Assembly (NCBI GenBank): GCA_050955045.1
Contig: JBPBQV010000011.1
Location: forward strand, 62,001 to 126,000
Origin: Mucilaginibacter_A sp050955045
GTDB taxonomy: Bacteria > Bacteroidota > Bacteroidia > Sphingobacteriales > Sphingobacteriaceae
Direction: 5' to 3'
Length of the DNA stretch: 64,000 nucleotides
In this document: one piece after another, positions 1-8,517 of the stretch
Numbering within the stretch: position 1 is the stretch's first letter
Layout of the letters: the number at the start of each line of letters is the position of its first letter
Program-made: the position numbers and the translations under genes
The notes under the pieces: model-generated
What the model saw: the letters and a program-made list of their open reading frames with translations, nothing else
Told to the model about the DNA's origin: nothing
The model's database searches: none

Positions 1-1483
1 CCGAAAAAGCAGGTGCCACGTACATATCCAAGCCTTTTAATTTCTCGTACCAATTTTGAATTACCATTGTACGCACACGGTTTGCCTGAATATATTCAAC
101 CGCCGAAACCATTTGTGCTGTGCGGAAAATGTTTGGCCAGCCACCTTTTCCCTGGCGTACCATCATGTCGTCTTTGTGATTTAAAACCAGCTCCTGAAAA
201 GCGGCACCTGATTCTGTAGTCAAAATAAAACGTAAAGAATTATAAGGCAAGGTTGGCAATTCTATCGGAACTAATTCGGCACCTAATTCTTTCAATTTAA
301 CTAAGGTAGATGAGTCGCTGGATTTATTTGAACGGCTGCGTTCAAAATCTGCTTTCAAATAACCAATTTTCCAGCCTTTCAGCGATTTCTGGTTGCCATC
401 ATACTTAAAAGGAGCCGGGATTGTGCTTAAATCCTGCGGATCAGTTCCCTGAATAGCGTTAAAAACAATGGCGCAATCTTCTGCACATCTTGTAATCGGA
501 CCGAGTTTGTCCATCGTCCAGCTTAAAGCCATGGCGCCGGTTTTGCTTACGCGACCAAAAGACGGGCGCAAACCGGTATCTCCGCATTCTGTGGAAGGCG
601 AAACGATAGAACCCAACGTTTCTGAACCGATGGCAAAAGGCAGACAACCGGCAGAAACCGTAGAAGCGGGGCCAGCCGAAGAACCGCTGGAACCGCGTTT
701 GATATCCCAGGGATTGTTGGTTCTGCCGCCAAACCAAACATCGCCGGAAGCCAGTTCACCCAAAGTTAATTTAGCAACGAGAATTGCGCCTGCCGCTTCC
801 AGTTTTTTTACAACGGTTGCATCAACTTCCAATTGCTGATTTTTGTAAGGAACTGATCCCCAGGTAGTTTTATAGCCTTTTACCGAAAGCAAATCTTTTA
901 CGCCAAACGGAATACCATGCAAAACGCCTTTATAATGGCCTGCTTTTATTTCGGCATCAGCTTGTGCGGCTTGTTTTAAGGCCAACTCTTCGGTATAATT
1001 TACGACGAACAATAATTTGGAATCATATTTTTTCAGTCGATCAATAAAGAATTTTGTTAATTCTACCGAAGTAATTTTCTTTGTGCGAATCAAATCGGCC
1101 AACTGACGAATGTTATAAAATGCCAGTTCGTTTTTATCCGCCGGCATCGTGGTGATGCTTCTTTTATCAAGTAAAAATCCGTTTGTTTTATCCGGATAAA
1201 CAAAGCCAACAGGAATTGGATTGAAATTTAATGCCGGAACTACGCTGTTATCCAAATGCAGTTTGCGCAATTCTTCGTAAGCTTTACGATGATCGGCCAA
1301 TCCGGTTAACATAGAATCTGCCTGCGCCGGAGAAAAATCGATGCCAGTCAGCTTTTCTGCTTCGTTTACCACGGCAACAGTTATCGGACTATTCTCCAGT
1401 TTTTGGGTGATGAACGCACCGAAAACAAAGCTGAATCCGCACAAAGAAGTGATGGTCAGAATTTTTTTGGTAGAAATTTTCAT
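1..1483 (-). CDS. Exported amidase-signature hydrolase, C-terminus cut by window edge
   Basis: Amidase-signature (AS) family enzyme expected to hydrolyse a C-N amide bond; the substrate is unknown. The start ATG (MKISTKKILT) is at 1483, followed by a hydrophobic N-terminal segment suggesting export or membrane anchoring. The AS core is visible: the catalytic Lys in FGVKDLL, the Gly/Ser-rich GSSGSSAG, and the nucleophile region GSETLGSI. The reading frame is open to base 1, so the C-terminus lies outside the window. It is a tandem paralogue of the next gene on the same strand, 28 bp away, and the two align along their whole visible length. Codons at 1155-1168 contain an exact copy of the dispersed motif ATGCTTCTTTTATC (read as DKRSI on the minus strand), which the paralogue lacks. 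Confidence 0.88.
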   Translation of the reverse strand, partial: MKISTKKILTITSLCGFSFVFGAFITQKLENSPITVAVVNEAEKLTGIDFSPAQADSMLTGLADHRKAYEELRKLHLDNSVVPALNFNPIPVGFVYPDKTNGFLLDKRSITTMPADKNELAFYNIRQLADLIRTKKITSVELTKFFIDRLKKYDSKLLFVVNYTEELALKQAAQADAEIKAGHYKGVLHGIPFGVKDLLSVKGYKTTWGSVPYKNQQLEVDATVVKKLEAAGAILVAKLTLGELASGDVWFGGRTNNPWDIKRGSSGSSAGPASTVSAGCLPFAIGSETLGSIVSPSTECGDTGLRPSFGRVSKTGAMALSWTMDKLGPITRCAEDCAIVFNAIQGTDPQDLSTIPAPFKYDGNQKSLKGWKIGYLKADFERSRSNKSSDSSTLVKLKELGAELVPIELPTLPYNSLRFILTTESGAAFQELVLNHKDDMMVRQGKGGWPNIFRTAQMVSAVEYIQANRVRTMVIQNWYEKLKGLDMYVAPAFS

Positions 1484-1490
1484 AGTACAA

Positions 1491-1504
1491 TGCTGTTTTT
1501 ACAA
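1491..1504 (+). repeat. Dispersed motif, second form (ATGCTGTTTTTACA)
   Basis: A copy of the ATGCTGTTTTTA form of the dispersed motif lies in the 28-bp spacer between the two amidase genes, just upstream of the first amidase's start codon. Confidence 0.45.
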
Positions 1505-1511
1505 GTGTTTT

Positions 1512-3179
1512 TTAGAAGTTGATGGTTGGATGTTTTAGGTGAAAATCAGTTGCTTGCTGATAAATGCGGGCAGCTTCCAATGTCTTGCTTTCGCCAAAAA
1601 GCTGGCCCATAAAAGTGATACTGGTTGGCAGTCCTTTCGCTGTAAAACCGTTTGGCAAAACCACACAAGGGTTTCCGGTGAGGTTAGTCATCAACAAATT
1701 ATCGCTGTAAGACGGCGACATATACAGGTCTAAACCTTTCAGTTTTTCGTACCAGTTTTGCACCAATAAAGTACGCACACGGTTCGCCTGAATATATTCT
1801 ACAGCCGGAATAAACTGTGCGGTGCGGAAAATATTTGGCCAGGCTGCTTTTTCCTGCCGCTTTAGCAAATCGCTTCGGTGCGTCAAAACCAATTCCTGAA
1901 AAGCGGCTCCAGCTTCAGCATCCAAAATAAAATTCATGGAATTGAAAGGCAATTTGGGCAATTCAACCGGAACTAAAGTTGCGCCTAATTCTTTCAGTTT
2001 TACTAATGTTAAAGAATCGTTATGGCGGTTTGAATATTTGGCTAAAAAATCTGCTTTTAAGTAACCGATCTTCCAGCCTTTCAGCGAATTTTGTTTGCCA
2101 TCGTAATTAAAAGGAGCCGAAATCGTGCTTAAATCATTTGGATCAGTTCCCTGGATAGCGTTAAAAACAATCGCACAATCGTCCACCGTCCGCGCCATCG
2201 GTCCTAATTTATCCATGCTCCAGCTCAAAGCCATCGCACCAAATTTACTTACACGGCCAAATGAAGGTCGCAAACCAGTCAGGCCGCAATTATTGGAAGG
2301 CTCCACAATCGATCCCCAGGTTTCCGAACCGATGGCAAATGGCACGCAACCGGCAGCAACCGCCGCACCCGGACCAGCAGACGAACCGCCCGAACCGCGG
2401 CTCAAATCCCAAGGATTGTTGGTCCGGCCGCAAAACCAGGTATCGTCCATCGCCAATTCGCCCAAAGATAATTTGGCGATCAAAACCGCTCCGGCATCTT
2501 CCAATTTTTTTACAACCGTTGCATCCACATCAAATTGCTGGTCTTTGTAAGGGGCCGCGCCAAAAGTTGTTTTGTAGTTTTTGGCCGATAAAAGGTCTTT
2601 CACGGCAAACGGAATTCCGTGTAAAACACCGCGATAATGTCCAGCAGCAATTTCTACATCGGCTTGTTCAGCTTGTTTTAAAGCGAGGTCATCCGTAAAA
2701 GAAACTACTGCAATTAGTTTTGGGTTGAGTTTTTTCAACCGGTCCAAAAAGAATTTTGTTAGGTCTACAGACGTGATTTTTTTGCTGCGGATGAGTTCTG
2801 CCAGTTGCCGGATGCTGTAAAAAGCCAATTCATTCCGATCAGCAGGCAAACTAACCGTGCTTTGTTTATCTAACAAAAATCCGTTTTTCTGATCCGGAAA
2901 AACAAAACCAACTGGAACCGGATTGAAATTTAAAGCCGGAACAACGCTGTTTTTAATGCCTAATTTTTGGAGTTCGGCATAAGCTTTCAGGTGATCATTC
3001 AAACTACTCAGCATAGAATCCTGCTGTGGTGCAGAAAACGTTAAGCCGGAAAGCTTTTCTGCTTCTTTGACAACAGCCACCGTAACCGGGTTATCAACTA
3101 ATTTTTTGGAAACGAAAGAGCCGAGCACAAAACTGGCAACGGCGGCAAGAATACAAAAGCTTTTGGTAGAAATTTTCAT
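1512..3179 (-). CDS. Exported amidase-signature hydrolase (second tandem copy)
   Basis: Complete 555-residue AS-family amidase. The start is taken at the ATG at 3179 because it aligns with the MKIST start of the neighbouring paralogue; an in-frame TTG two codons upstream is less likely. It has a hydrophobic N-terminal signal or anchor segment, then the AS domain with the Lys in FAVKDLL, GSGGSSAG, and the Ser nucleophile region GSETWGSI. The family cleaves amides through a Lys-cisSer-Ser triad; the substrate cannot be read from the sequence. It was probably created by tandem duplication with the copy to its left, and the two are likely co-transcribed. At the position where the first copy carries the dispersed motif, this gene reads GTGCTTTGTTTATC (2857-2870). 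Confidence 0.9.
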   Translation of the reverse strand: MKISTKSFCILAAVASFVLGSFVSKKLVDNPVTVAVVKEAEKLSGLTFSAPQQDSMLSSLNDHLKAYAELQKLGIKNSVVPALNFNPVPVGFVFPDQKNGFLLDKQSTVSLPADRNELAFYSIRQLAELIRSKKITSVDLTKFFLDRLKKLNPKLIAVVSFTDDLALKQAEQADVEIAAGHYRGVLHGIPFAVKDLLSAKNYKTTFGAAPYKDQQFDVDATVVKKLEDAGAVLIAKLSLGELAMDDTWFCGRTNNPWDLSRGSGGSSAGPGAAVAAGCVPFAIGSETWGSIVEPSNNCGLTGLRPSFGRVSKFGAMALSWSMDKLGPMARTVDDCAIVFNAIQGTDPNDLSTISAPFNYDGKQNSLKGWKIGYLKADFLAKYSNRHNDSLTLVKLKELGATLVPVELPKLPFNSMNFILDAEAGAAFQELVLTHRSDLLKRQEKAAWPNIFRTAQFIPAVEYIQANRVRTLLVQNWYEKLKGLDLYMSPSYSDNLLMTNLTGNPCVVLPNGFTAKGLPTSITFMGQLFGESKTLEAARIYQQATDFHLKHPTINF

Positions 3180-3233
3180 GGGCAATGGGTTTGTTCTAAA
3201 AATAGCGTTTTGTAATTTCTTAACTTCGGCACA

Positions 3234-5063
3234 ATGAAAAAAACTTGTATCTTTTTACTTACAATATTTTTTTGCTGCGAAACTTTCGCCCAAACCATCA
3301 AAACCGGTGTACTGGTTATTGGCGGCGGCGCGGCAGGCGTGGCAGCCGGAATCCAAAGCGCGAGAAGTAACGTTAAAACGATTATTTTAGAACCCGGCCC
3401 GTGGCTGGGCGGCAGTTTAACTTCCGGTGGAATGTGCGTGGTAGATGGAAACCGGAATTTTCCATCCGGGATTTGGGGCGAGTTCAGGCAACATGTAAAA
3501 ACATACTATAAAAACAGCATCGGCTACGATACCACCGCAAACGCTGTACTTCGTTTTGAACCTGCGGTTGGTGCTTCCATCCTAAAAAAGATTACGGATA
3601 CGGTCAAAAATTTGTCCGTTCGCACAAATACTTCTTTTATCGGCATAAAAAAGGACGGAACAGGTTATGAAGTTACCGCCAGAATCAACGGAGAAAATAC
3701 AACTATCAAAACACAAGTTGTGGTTGACGGAACGGAAACCGGAGATGTTGCAGCTAAGTTAGGCGTTCCAGCAGATGCTGGCTTTGAAAGTGAAGCACAA
3801 TCCGGCGAAAAATGGGCGCCAAAAACAGCATTTCCCATCATCCAAAACATGACGTGGATTGCAATTTTAAAAGATTATGGCCGCGCCGCAGACCGAACTA
3901 TTCCGAAACCAGAAAATTATGATGAAAGTTTGTACGCTTCTCTCCAAAGCAAAAACATTAAACAAACTTTGGAAAGCGGCCACTTGCCAAACGATAAATT
4001 TATGCTGAAAGTAAAAGGCGTAAATGATTATCCAATTAAAATAGAAGATTTTACACCAGAAAACCGGGCAGCAGCTTATCAAAAATCCAAGTTAAAAACG
4101 CTTGGTTTAGTTTATTATCTGCAAACGAAGTTGGGTTTTAAAAACATTAGTCTGGATAATTTAGAATTTACTTCGGCTGATCATTTGCCTTATTTGCCTT
4201 ACATTCGAGAAGTAAGACGCAGCAAAGGTGTGATCAAAATGGTTTTAGATGATATTTATACGCCTTACACGCGTTCTTCCAAGCTCTATCGCACTTCAAT
4301 TGGTATTGGTGATGCTTCGCCAGGCCAGCATTTGTTACCGTTGGGCAACGCGCCCGAAACCAATTACGGCGCTTTCCCGGCTTACAGCATTCCGACCGGG
4401 GCAGTTATAGTGAAAGATTTTGATAATTTTTTAGTAGCCGAAAAAGCGATGTCGGTTTCGCATTTGATGAATGCAAGCACCATGTATCCATCGGTGCAAA
4501 TGACTTTGGGACAAGGCATCGGTACAATTGCGGCTTATTGCGCTTTTTTTAAAACAACGACTAAAACCGTAAAACTGCGTCTGATTCAGAATGAAATTTT
4601 AAATTATCATGGTTTTTTAATGCCTTTTTTGGATGTGAAACAAAACGATCCGCAGTTTATCGCGATCCAAAAAATTGGCGTAACCGGCCTGCTGCAAGGT
4701 GTACAAAAACCTAATGGAAGTTCTGCGCCAGTTTTATTTTTGCCTGATTCTGCTGTGAAAACTGCCGAAATTAAACCTGTTTTAGGCGAGATTTATACGC
4801 GTTCGTTTTTATGGTTTAACAAAACCAAACCTGCCGAATTTTTTACCATCGGCAATATGCTTTCTTTTATTGAGGAACTGAATTTGCGCGATGCTAAAAA
4901 TTTTAAACTGCAAGTACAAAACGATTGGAAAACGAAATTACATTTAAGTTCTGTTTTTGAGGTGAACCGGCCCATTACGAGAAGAGAATTTGCGGAGCTT
5001 GCAAACGTTTATTTAAAACCATTTGACCGCTCGATTGATTTAACCGGAAAATTGTTAAACTGA
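3234..5063 (+). CDS. Exported FAD-dependent oxidoreductase
   Basis: A 609-residue protein with a cleavable signal peptide (MKKTCIFLLTIFFCCETFAQ). A classic dinucleotide-binding motif follows at about residues 27-35 (VIGGGAAGVAAG), then an acidic residue ending the second strand (IILEPG). The layout matches the FAD_oxidored family found in secreted Bacteroidota proteins, often near glycan or amide catabolism genes; the substrate is unknown. It is divergent from the amidase pair across a 54-bp spacer, so the promoters must be close together. It contains a close form of the dispersed motif at 3628-3641 (NTSFI) and the second form at 3507-3520. It ends 8 bp before an inverted-repeat terminator. 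Confidence 0.85.
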   Translation: MKKTCIFLLTIFFCCETFAQTIKTGVLVIGGGAAGVAAGIQSARSNVKTIILEPGPWLGGSLTSGGMCVVDGNRNFPSGIWGEFRQHVKTYYKNSIGYDTTANAVLRFEPAVGASILKKITDTVKNLSVRTNTSFIGIKKDGTGYEVTARINGENTTIKTQVVVDGTETGDVAAKLGVPADAGFESEAQSGEKWAPKTAFPIIQNMTWIAILKDYGRAADRTIPKPENYDESLYASLQSKNIKQTLESGHLPNDKFMLKVKGVNDYPIKIEDFTPENRAAAYQKSKLKTLGLVYYLQTKLGFKNISLDNLEFTSADHLPYLPYIREVRRSKGVIKMVLDDIYTPYTRSSKLYRTSIGIGDASPGQHLLPLGNAPETNYGAFPAYSIPTGAVIVKDFDNFLVAEKAMSVSHLMNASTMYPSVQMTLGQGIGTIAAYCAFFKTTTKTVKLRLIQNEILNYHGFLMPFLDVKQNDPQFIAIQKIGVTGLLQGVQKPNGSSAPVLFLPDSAVKTAEIKPVLGEIYTRSFLWFNKTKPAEFFTIGNMLSFIEELNLRDAKNFKLQVQNDWKTKLHLSSVFEVNRPITRREFAELANVYLKPFDRSIDLTGKLLN

Positions 5064-5071
5064 TATTTTAT

Positions 5072-5118
5072 GTGCTAAAAGAAGCATCAGCCTAAACTTT
5101 CAATGCTTCTTTTAGCAC
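5072..5118. terminator. Bidirectional hairpin made of two inverted dispersed motifs
   Basis: The 16-bp arm at 5072-5087 ends in TAAAAGAAGCAT and is perfectly complementary to 5103-5118, which starts ATGCTTCTTTTA; the loop is 15 nt. It lies between the convergent oxidoreductase and acetyltransferase genes, where a shared terminator is expected. Each arm is a full copy of the dispersed motif. Confidence 0.8.
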
Positions 5119-5148
5119 CTATTTTTTGAGATAAAGGTTTTGAAGCAA

Positions 5149-5676
5149 TCAGTGTTCCTCTTTTAGTTTTGCAAAAATCAGTTCATCATCATATAAACCA
5201 TTTTTATAAAGCGCTTTCTTGAAAACAGCTTCCTGCTGATAACCTGCTTTTTGCAGCACTTTTGCCGAAGCCGGATTGCTGCCGAAAACGCCTGCATAAA
5301 TTCGGGTTATCTCAAAGAGATCAAAAATATAGTCGGTAAACAAAGCAAGTGCTTCCGACATGATACCTTTGCCCCAAAACGGTTCTCCTAACCAGTAACC
5401 AATTCGTGCGTTTTTGCAGTAAATATCGTTTTGCAAAGTAATACCGATTCCTCCGACAACTTCATCAGCAACAACCAAAGCGGCATTGGTAATAGGTTCT
5501 GTTTGTTGGATTTGTGTATCTACCCAAAATTTAGCGTCAGCAGCGGTATAAGGCGAAGGGAATCTGTTTTCGAGATACAGGGAAACTTTTTGATTATCAG
5601 CATATTTTAACAAGGAAACTTCGTTGCCATTGTTCCAGGAACAGAGCTTAAAACAGGAACCTGTTAATTCTACCAT
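5149..5676 (-). CDS. GNAT-family N-acetyltransferase (RimJ/RimL-like)
   Basis: A 175-residue single-domain acetyltransferase. The N-terminal half has the WVDTQIQQ and VVGGIGI strands typical of the Acetyltransf_3 subgroup. The acetyl-CoA region is visible as IGYWLGEPFWGKGIMSEAL, followed by NPASAKVLQKAGYQQE, a segment common to RimJ/RimL-like enzymes. The acceptor is unknown; relatives acetylate protein N-termini or small molecules. The ATG at 5676 was chosen over a TTG two codons upstream. The gene is monocistronic, convergent with the FAD oxidoreductase, and separated by about 200 bp from the efflux operon upstream. Confidence 0.85.
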   Translation of the reverse strand: MVELTGSCFKLCSWNNGNEVSLLKYADNQKVSLYLENRFPSPYTAADAKFWVDTQIQQTEPITNAALVVADEVVGGIGITLQNDIYCKNARIGYWLGEPFWGKGIMSEALALFTDYIFDLFEITRIYAGVFGSNPASAKVLQKAGYQQEAVFKKALYKNGLYDDELIFAKLKEEH

Positions 5677-5850
5677 GTGCAAAACTTTTTTGGGATAAAT
5701 TTTATAGAATACTTGTTTTAACAGATATTAAAACATAATTTTATAAAGAGATTAAAAGCTTGTCTATTTACTAATATAATTCCTCGAAGTTTTACTATTA
5801 GCGTAACAGAATAAGCGATTACATTCTAATTGTTAATTTTTTTTGGGGGA

Positions 5851-5884
5851 AAGCCGTTCTGTTTTTGCAGAACGGCTTTTTATT
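5851..5884. terminator. Strong hairpin at the 3' end of the efflux operon
   Basis: Arms AAGCCGTTCTG (5851-5861) and CAGAACGGCTT (5868-5878) enclose a 6-nt loop, directly after the MFS gene's stop codon. The T-run is on the plus side and the minus-strand tail is C-rich, so it may act as an mRNA 3' stabiliser as well as a terminator. The rest of 5677-5850 shows no gene. Confidence 0.65.
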
Positions 5885-7435
5885 TTAGTGGACATCTATC
5901 GGTATTTGTGCATTCTTTCTGCGGAATGGCTGCAAATACAACAATGGTATGGAGCAAAGCATTACCAAACCGGTAAGCCAATAAGCATCGTCATAAGTAA
6001 GCAATAGAGATTGTTTAATTATAGCACCATCCATAGCGCCGTAAGCCATATGTGTTGCATCCAGCATAGATTTTCCTTTTGCCATAAATCCATGAACGTA
6101 CATGTTAAAACGCTGCACAAATTCTGGATTGTAAGCATTGATGTTCACCAATAAGTTGTTGCGGTGAACTCCCTGCCGGATATGAATAATGGTAGTTAAA
6201 GCTGCAATTCCAAACGAGCCACCTAATTGCCGCATCATATTATTTAAACCTGTTCCTTGTCCTAATTCTGCTCCTTTTAAATCTGCAATAGCCAGCGTGG
6301 TTAAAGGCACAAACAACAGTGCCATGCCAATACCACGGATGGCTAACGGCCAAAAGAAATCTCCTTTACCTGTTTCTAATGTTGAATTGCTGAGCATGTG
6401 CGTAAAAACAAAGAACAAAATCATCCCGGCGGTTGCCATTAATTGTGCCGGAATACCTTTATTTAACATTTTACCAATCAACGGCATCATAGCAAGTGTA
6501 AATAATCCACCGGGAAATAATAATTTGCCTGTATCTTCGGATGAAAAACCCAATAAACTTTGGCAAAATATAGGAAAAACGAATACTGTACCGTATAATC
6601 CGAAACCTAGTATAAATGAAGTAAACATTCCTACAGAAAAACTTCTGTGCCGCATAATACTAAAATTTACAATTGGAAACTCGGTGCTTAATTCACGCCA
6701 AACAAATAACAATACACCTAATATAGCAGTAACGGATAAAACCAGTATATAAGTTGTTGCAAACCAATCTTCCGATTCCCCTTTTTCTAAAATCACTTGT
6801 AAGCTACCAACCGCAGTAGCTAATAAAGCAATTCCCCACCAGTCAATAGGCTTCCCTTTGCCGGTTTTAGGCGTTTCCCTTACATACGTATAAGTAAAAA
6901 AAGCAGCCAATGCGCCTACAGGTAAATTCACATAAAATATCCAGGGCCAGGAAAAATGTTCTGTTAAAAACCCACCGATTGTCGGGCCTACCGTTGGGCC
7001 TACTACTGCACCAAAGCCAAATAAAGCTGTAGCAGTACCAACCTGTTCGCGCGGCCAAGTTTCCAGCAAAATAGCCTGGGCTGTGGATATTAAACCACCA
7101 CCGGCAATTCCCTGTAAAATACGGAAAGCAACCAGTTCATTTAAACTTGTTGCATTACCGCAAAGAAATGAAGCAATGGTAAACAGAATGATGGAACCTA
7201 AAAAATAATTCTTTCGACCTAAAACACTGCCTAGCCAACCCGACATAGGTAAAACAATTACGTTGGCAACCGCATATCCCGTGGTAATCCAGGCCACATC
7301 TTCTAGCGTTGCGCCCAGATTACCTTGTATAGTAGGTAAGGATACGTTTACAATCGTTGTATCAATCAGCTCTAATAAAGAAGCTGTAATTACAGTTATT
7401 GTAATAATCCATTTTTTAAACCCAACTTCAGCCAT
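5885..7435 (-). CDS. DHA2-family MFS multidrug exporter (EmrB-like)
   Basis: A 516-residue inner-membrane protein with about 14 hydrophobic segments, the length and layout of the drug:H+ antiporter-2 family. Family signatures are LELIDTTIVNVSLPTIQGNL in the first helix and GPTVGPTIGGFL (motif C of exporters) around helix 5. In relatives it pairs with a HlyD-type fusion protein and a TolC-type channel to expel toxic compounds across both membranes. The ATG at 7435 (MAEVGFKKW) was chosen: it follows the fusion-protein stop codon after 4 bp, whereas the upstream in-frame start would overlap that gene. Last gene of the tetR-led operon. Confidence 0.9.
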   Translation of the reverse strand: MAEVGFKKWIITITVITASLLELIDTTIVNVSLPTIQGNLGATLEDVAWITTGYAVANVIVLPMSGWLGSVLGRKNYFLGSIILFTIASFLCGNATSLNELVAFRILQGIAGGGLISTAQAILLETWPREQVGTATALFGFGAVVGPTVGPTIGGFLTEHFSWPWIFYVNLPVGALAAFFTYTYVRETPKTGKGKPIDWWGIALLATAVGSLQVILEKGESEDWFATTYILVLSVTAILGVLLFVWRELSTEFPIVNFSIMRHRSFSVGMFTSFILGFGLYGTVFVFPIFCQSLLGFSSEDTGKLLFPGGLFTLAMMPLIGKMLNKGIPAQLMATAGMILFFVFTHMLSNSTLETGKGDFFWPLAIRGIGMALLFVPLTTLAIADLKGAELGQGTGLNNMMRQLGGSFGIAALTTIIHIRQGVHRNNLLVNINAYNPEFVQRFNMYVHGFMAKGKSMLDATHMAYGAMDGAIIKQSLLLTYDDAYWLTGLVMLCSIPLLYLQPFRRKNAQIPIDVH

Positions 7436-7439
7436 TATT

Positions 7440-8504
7440 TTAATCTTTATAAATAACGGATGCATTTACGCTCATACCGGGGCGTAATTTTTCCATTATC
7501 TCTTTATTAGCATCAATTTTTATTTTAACCGGTACACGTTGCACTACTTTTACAAAGTTTCCGGTGGCATTATCTGGCGGAAGCAATGAAAATTTAGCAC
7601 CTGTTGCAGGCGAAAAATTGTAAACTGTTCCCTGTATTTTCAAATCAGGAAAAGCATCTACTTCAATATCAACCTTTTCTCCACTGCGTAAGTTGTTTAA
7701 CTGCGTTTCTTTAAAGTTGGCAGTAACGTAAAGGCTGTTATCATTTACTACCGAAAACAAAGTTTGTCCGGCTTGTACCAGTTGCCCTTTTTGCACATTC
7801 TTTTTAGATACGATACCAGCTGCCGGCGAATAAACAGTGGTATAAGTAAGTTGCAGTTTTGCAAAATCCACATCAGCCTGACGCTGATTTACACCTGTAT
7901 TGGTTACTTGTAACTGATTACGTGTTGTACCGATTTGTTGCTGGGCAGCCCTGTATTGTTCCTGTGAAGCACTGTAATTAGCCCGAGCTACATCTCTGTT
8001 TGCTTTTGCCTGATCAAACTGTTGTTGCGTTACCGAACCGTCTTTTACCAAGTTGGCATAACGGTCGTAATCTCTGTTCGCTTGTTCCAGTCTTGCTTTT
8101 GCAGATTCTGCTTGAGCGCGCGCGCCTGCAGAAGTAGCAGCAGTTGCAGATATTTGCGATTGACTAACACCAACACTTGCACCTGCACCTTTTTGTGCTG
8201 CACGTGCTTGTTCTAACCTTACTCTATAATCGCGGTCATCTAGTTTTACCAATATCTGACCTGAGTTTACATGCGTGTTTTCTTCAAATGAAATGCTATC
8301 TACATAACCACCTACACGAGCTACAACCGGACTGATATCTGCATCAATCTGTGCATCATCCGTATCTTCGTGTTTGCTGTAATATATATATTCTTTAACA
8401 CCAAATACTACGCCTGCTAATATCACCAGTCCCAATATAATCGGTATTACCCGGTTTGGTTTCTTGGTAACAACTGGTTCTTCTGTTTCTATTTCTTGTG
8501 CCAT
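7440..8504 (-). CDS. HlyD/EmrA-type membrane fusion protein
   Basis: A 354-residue periplasmic adaptor. It has one N-terminal membrane anchor (about residues 18-36), then a split lipoyl/barrel-sandwich domain (DDAQIDADISPVVARVGGYV and the later VYSPAAGIVSKKNVQKGQLV). Between these lies a long Ala/Gln-rich alpha-hairpin (about residues 85-190), and the protein ends with a beta-barrel segment. This is the EmrA arrangement. It bridges the MFS pump (4 bp downstream) and the TolC-like channel (13 bp upstream). The tight spacing indicates one transcript. Confidence 0.9.
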   Translation of the reverse strand: MAQEIETEEPVVTKKPNRVIPIILGLVILAGVVFGVKEYIYYSKHEDTDDAQIDADISPVVARVGGYVDSISFEENTHVNSGQILVKLDDRDYRVRLEQARAAQKGAGASVGVSQSQISATAATSAGARAQAESAKARLEQANRDYDRYANLVKDGSVTQQQFDQAKANRDVARANYSASQEQYRAAQQQIGTTRNQLQVTNTGVNQRQADVDFAKLQLTYTTVYSPAAGIVSKKNVQKGQLVQAGQTLFSVVNDNSLYVTANFKETQLNNLRSGEKVDIEVDAFPDLKIQGTVYNFSPATGAKFSLLPPDNATGNFVKVVQRVPVKIKIDANKEIMEKLRPGMSVNASVIYKD

Positions 8505-8517
8505 ATTAATCCTGTTT

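Noticed and set aside
468..839. Plus-strand open frames inside the amidases (468-839, 2125-2698)
   Set aside because: They occur at matching places in both paralogues because they mirror the conserved amidase core on the other strand.
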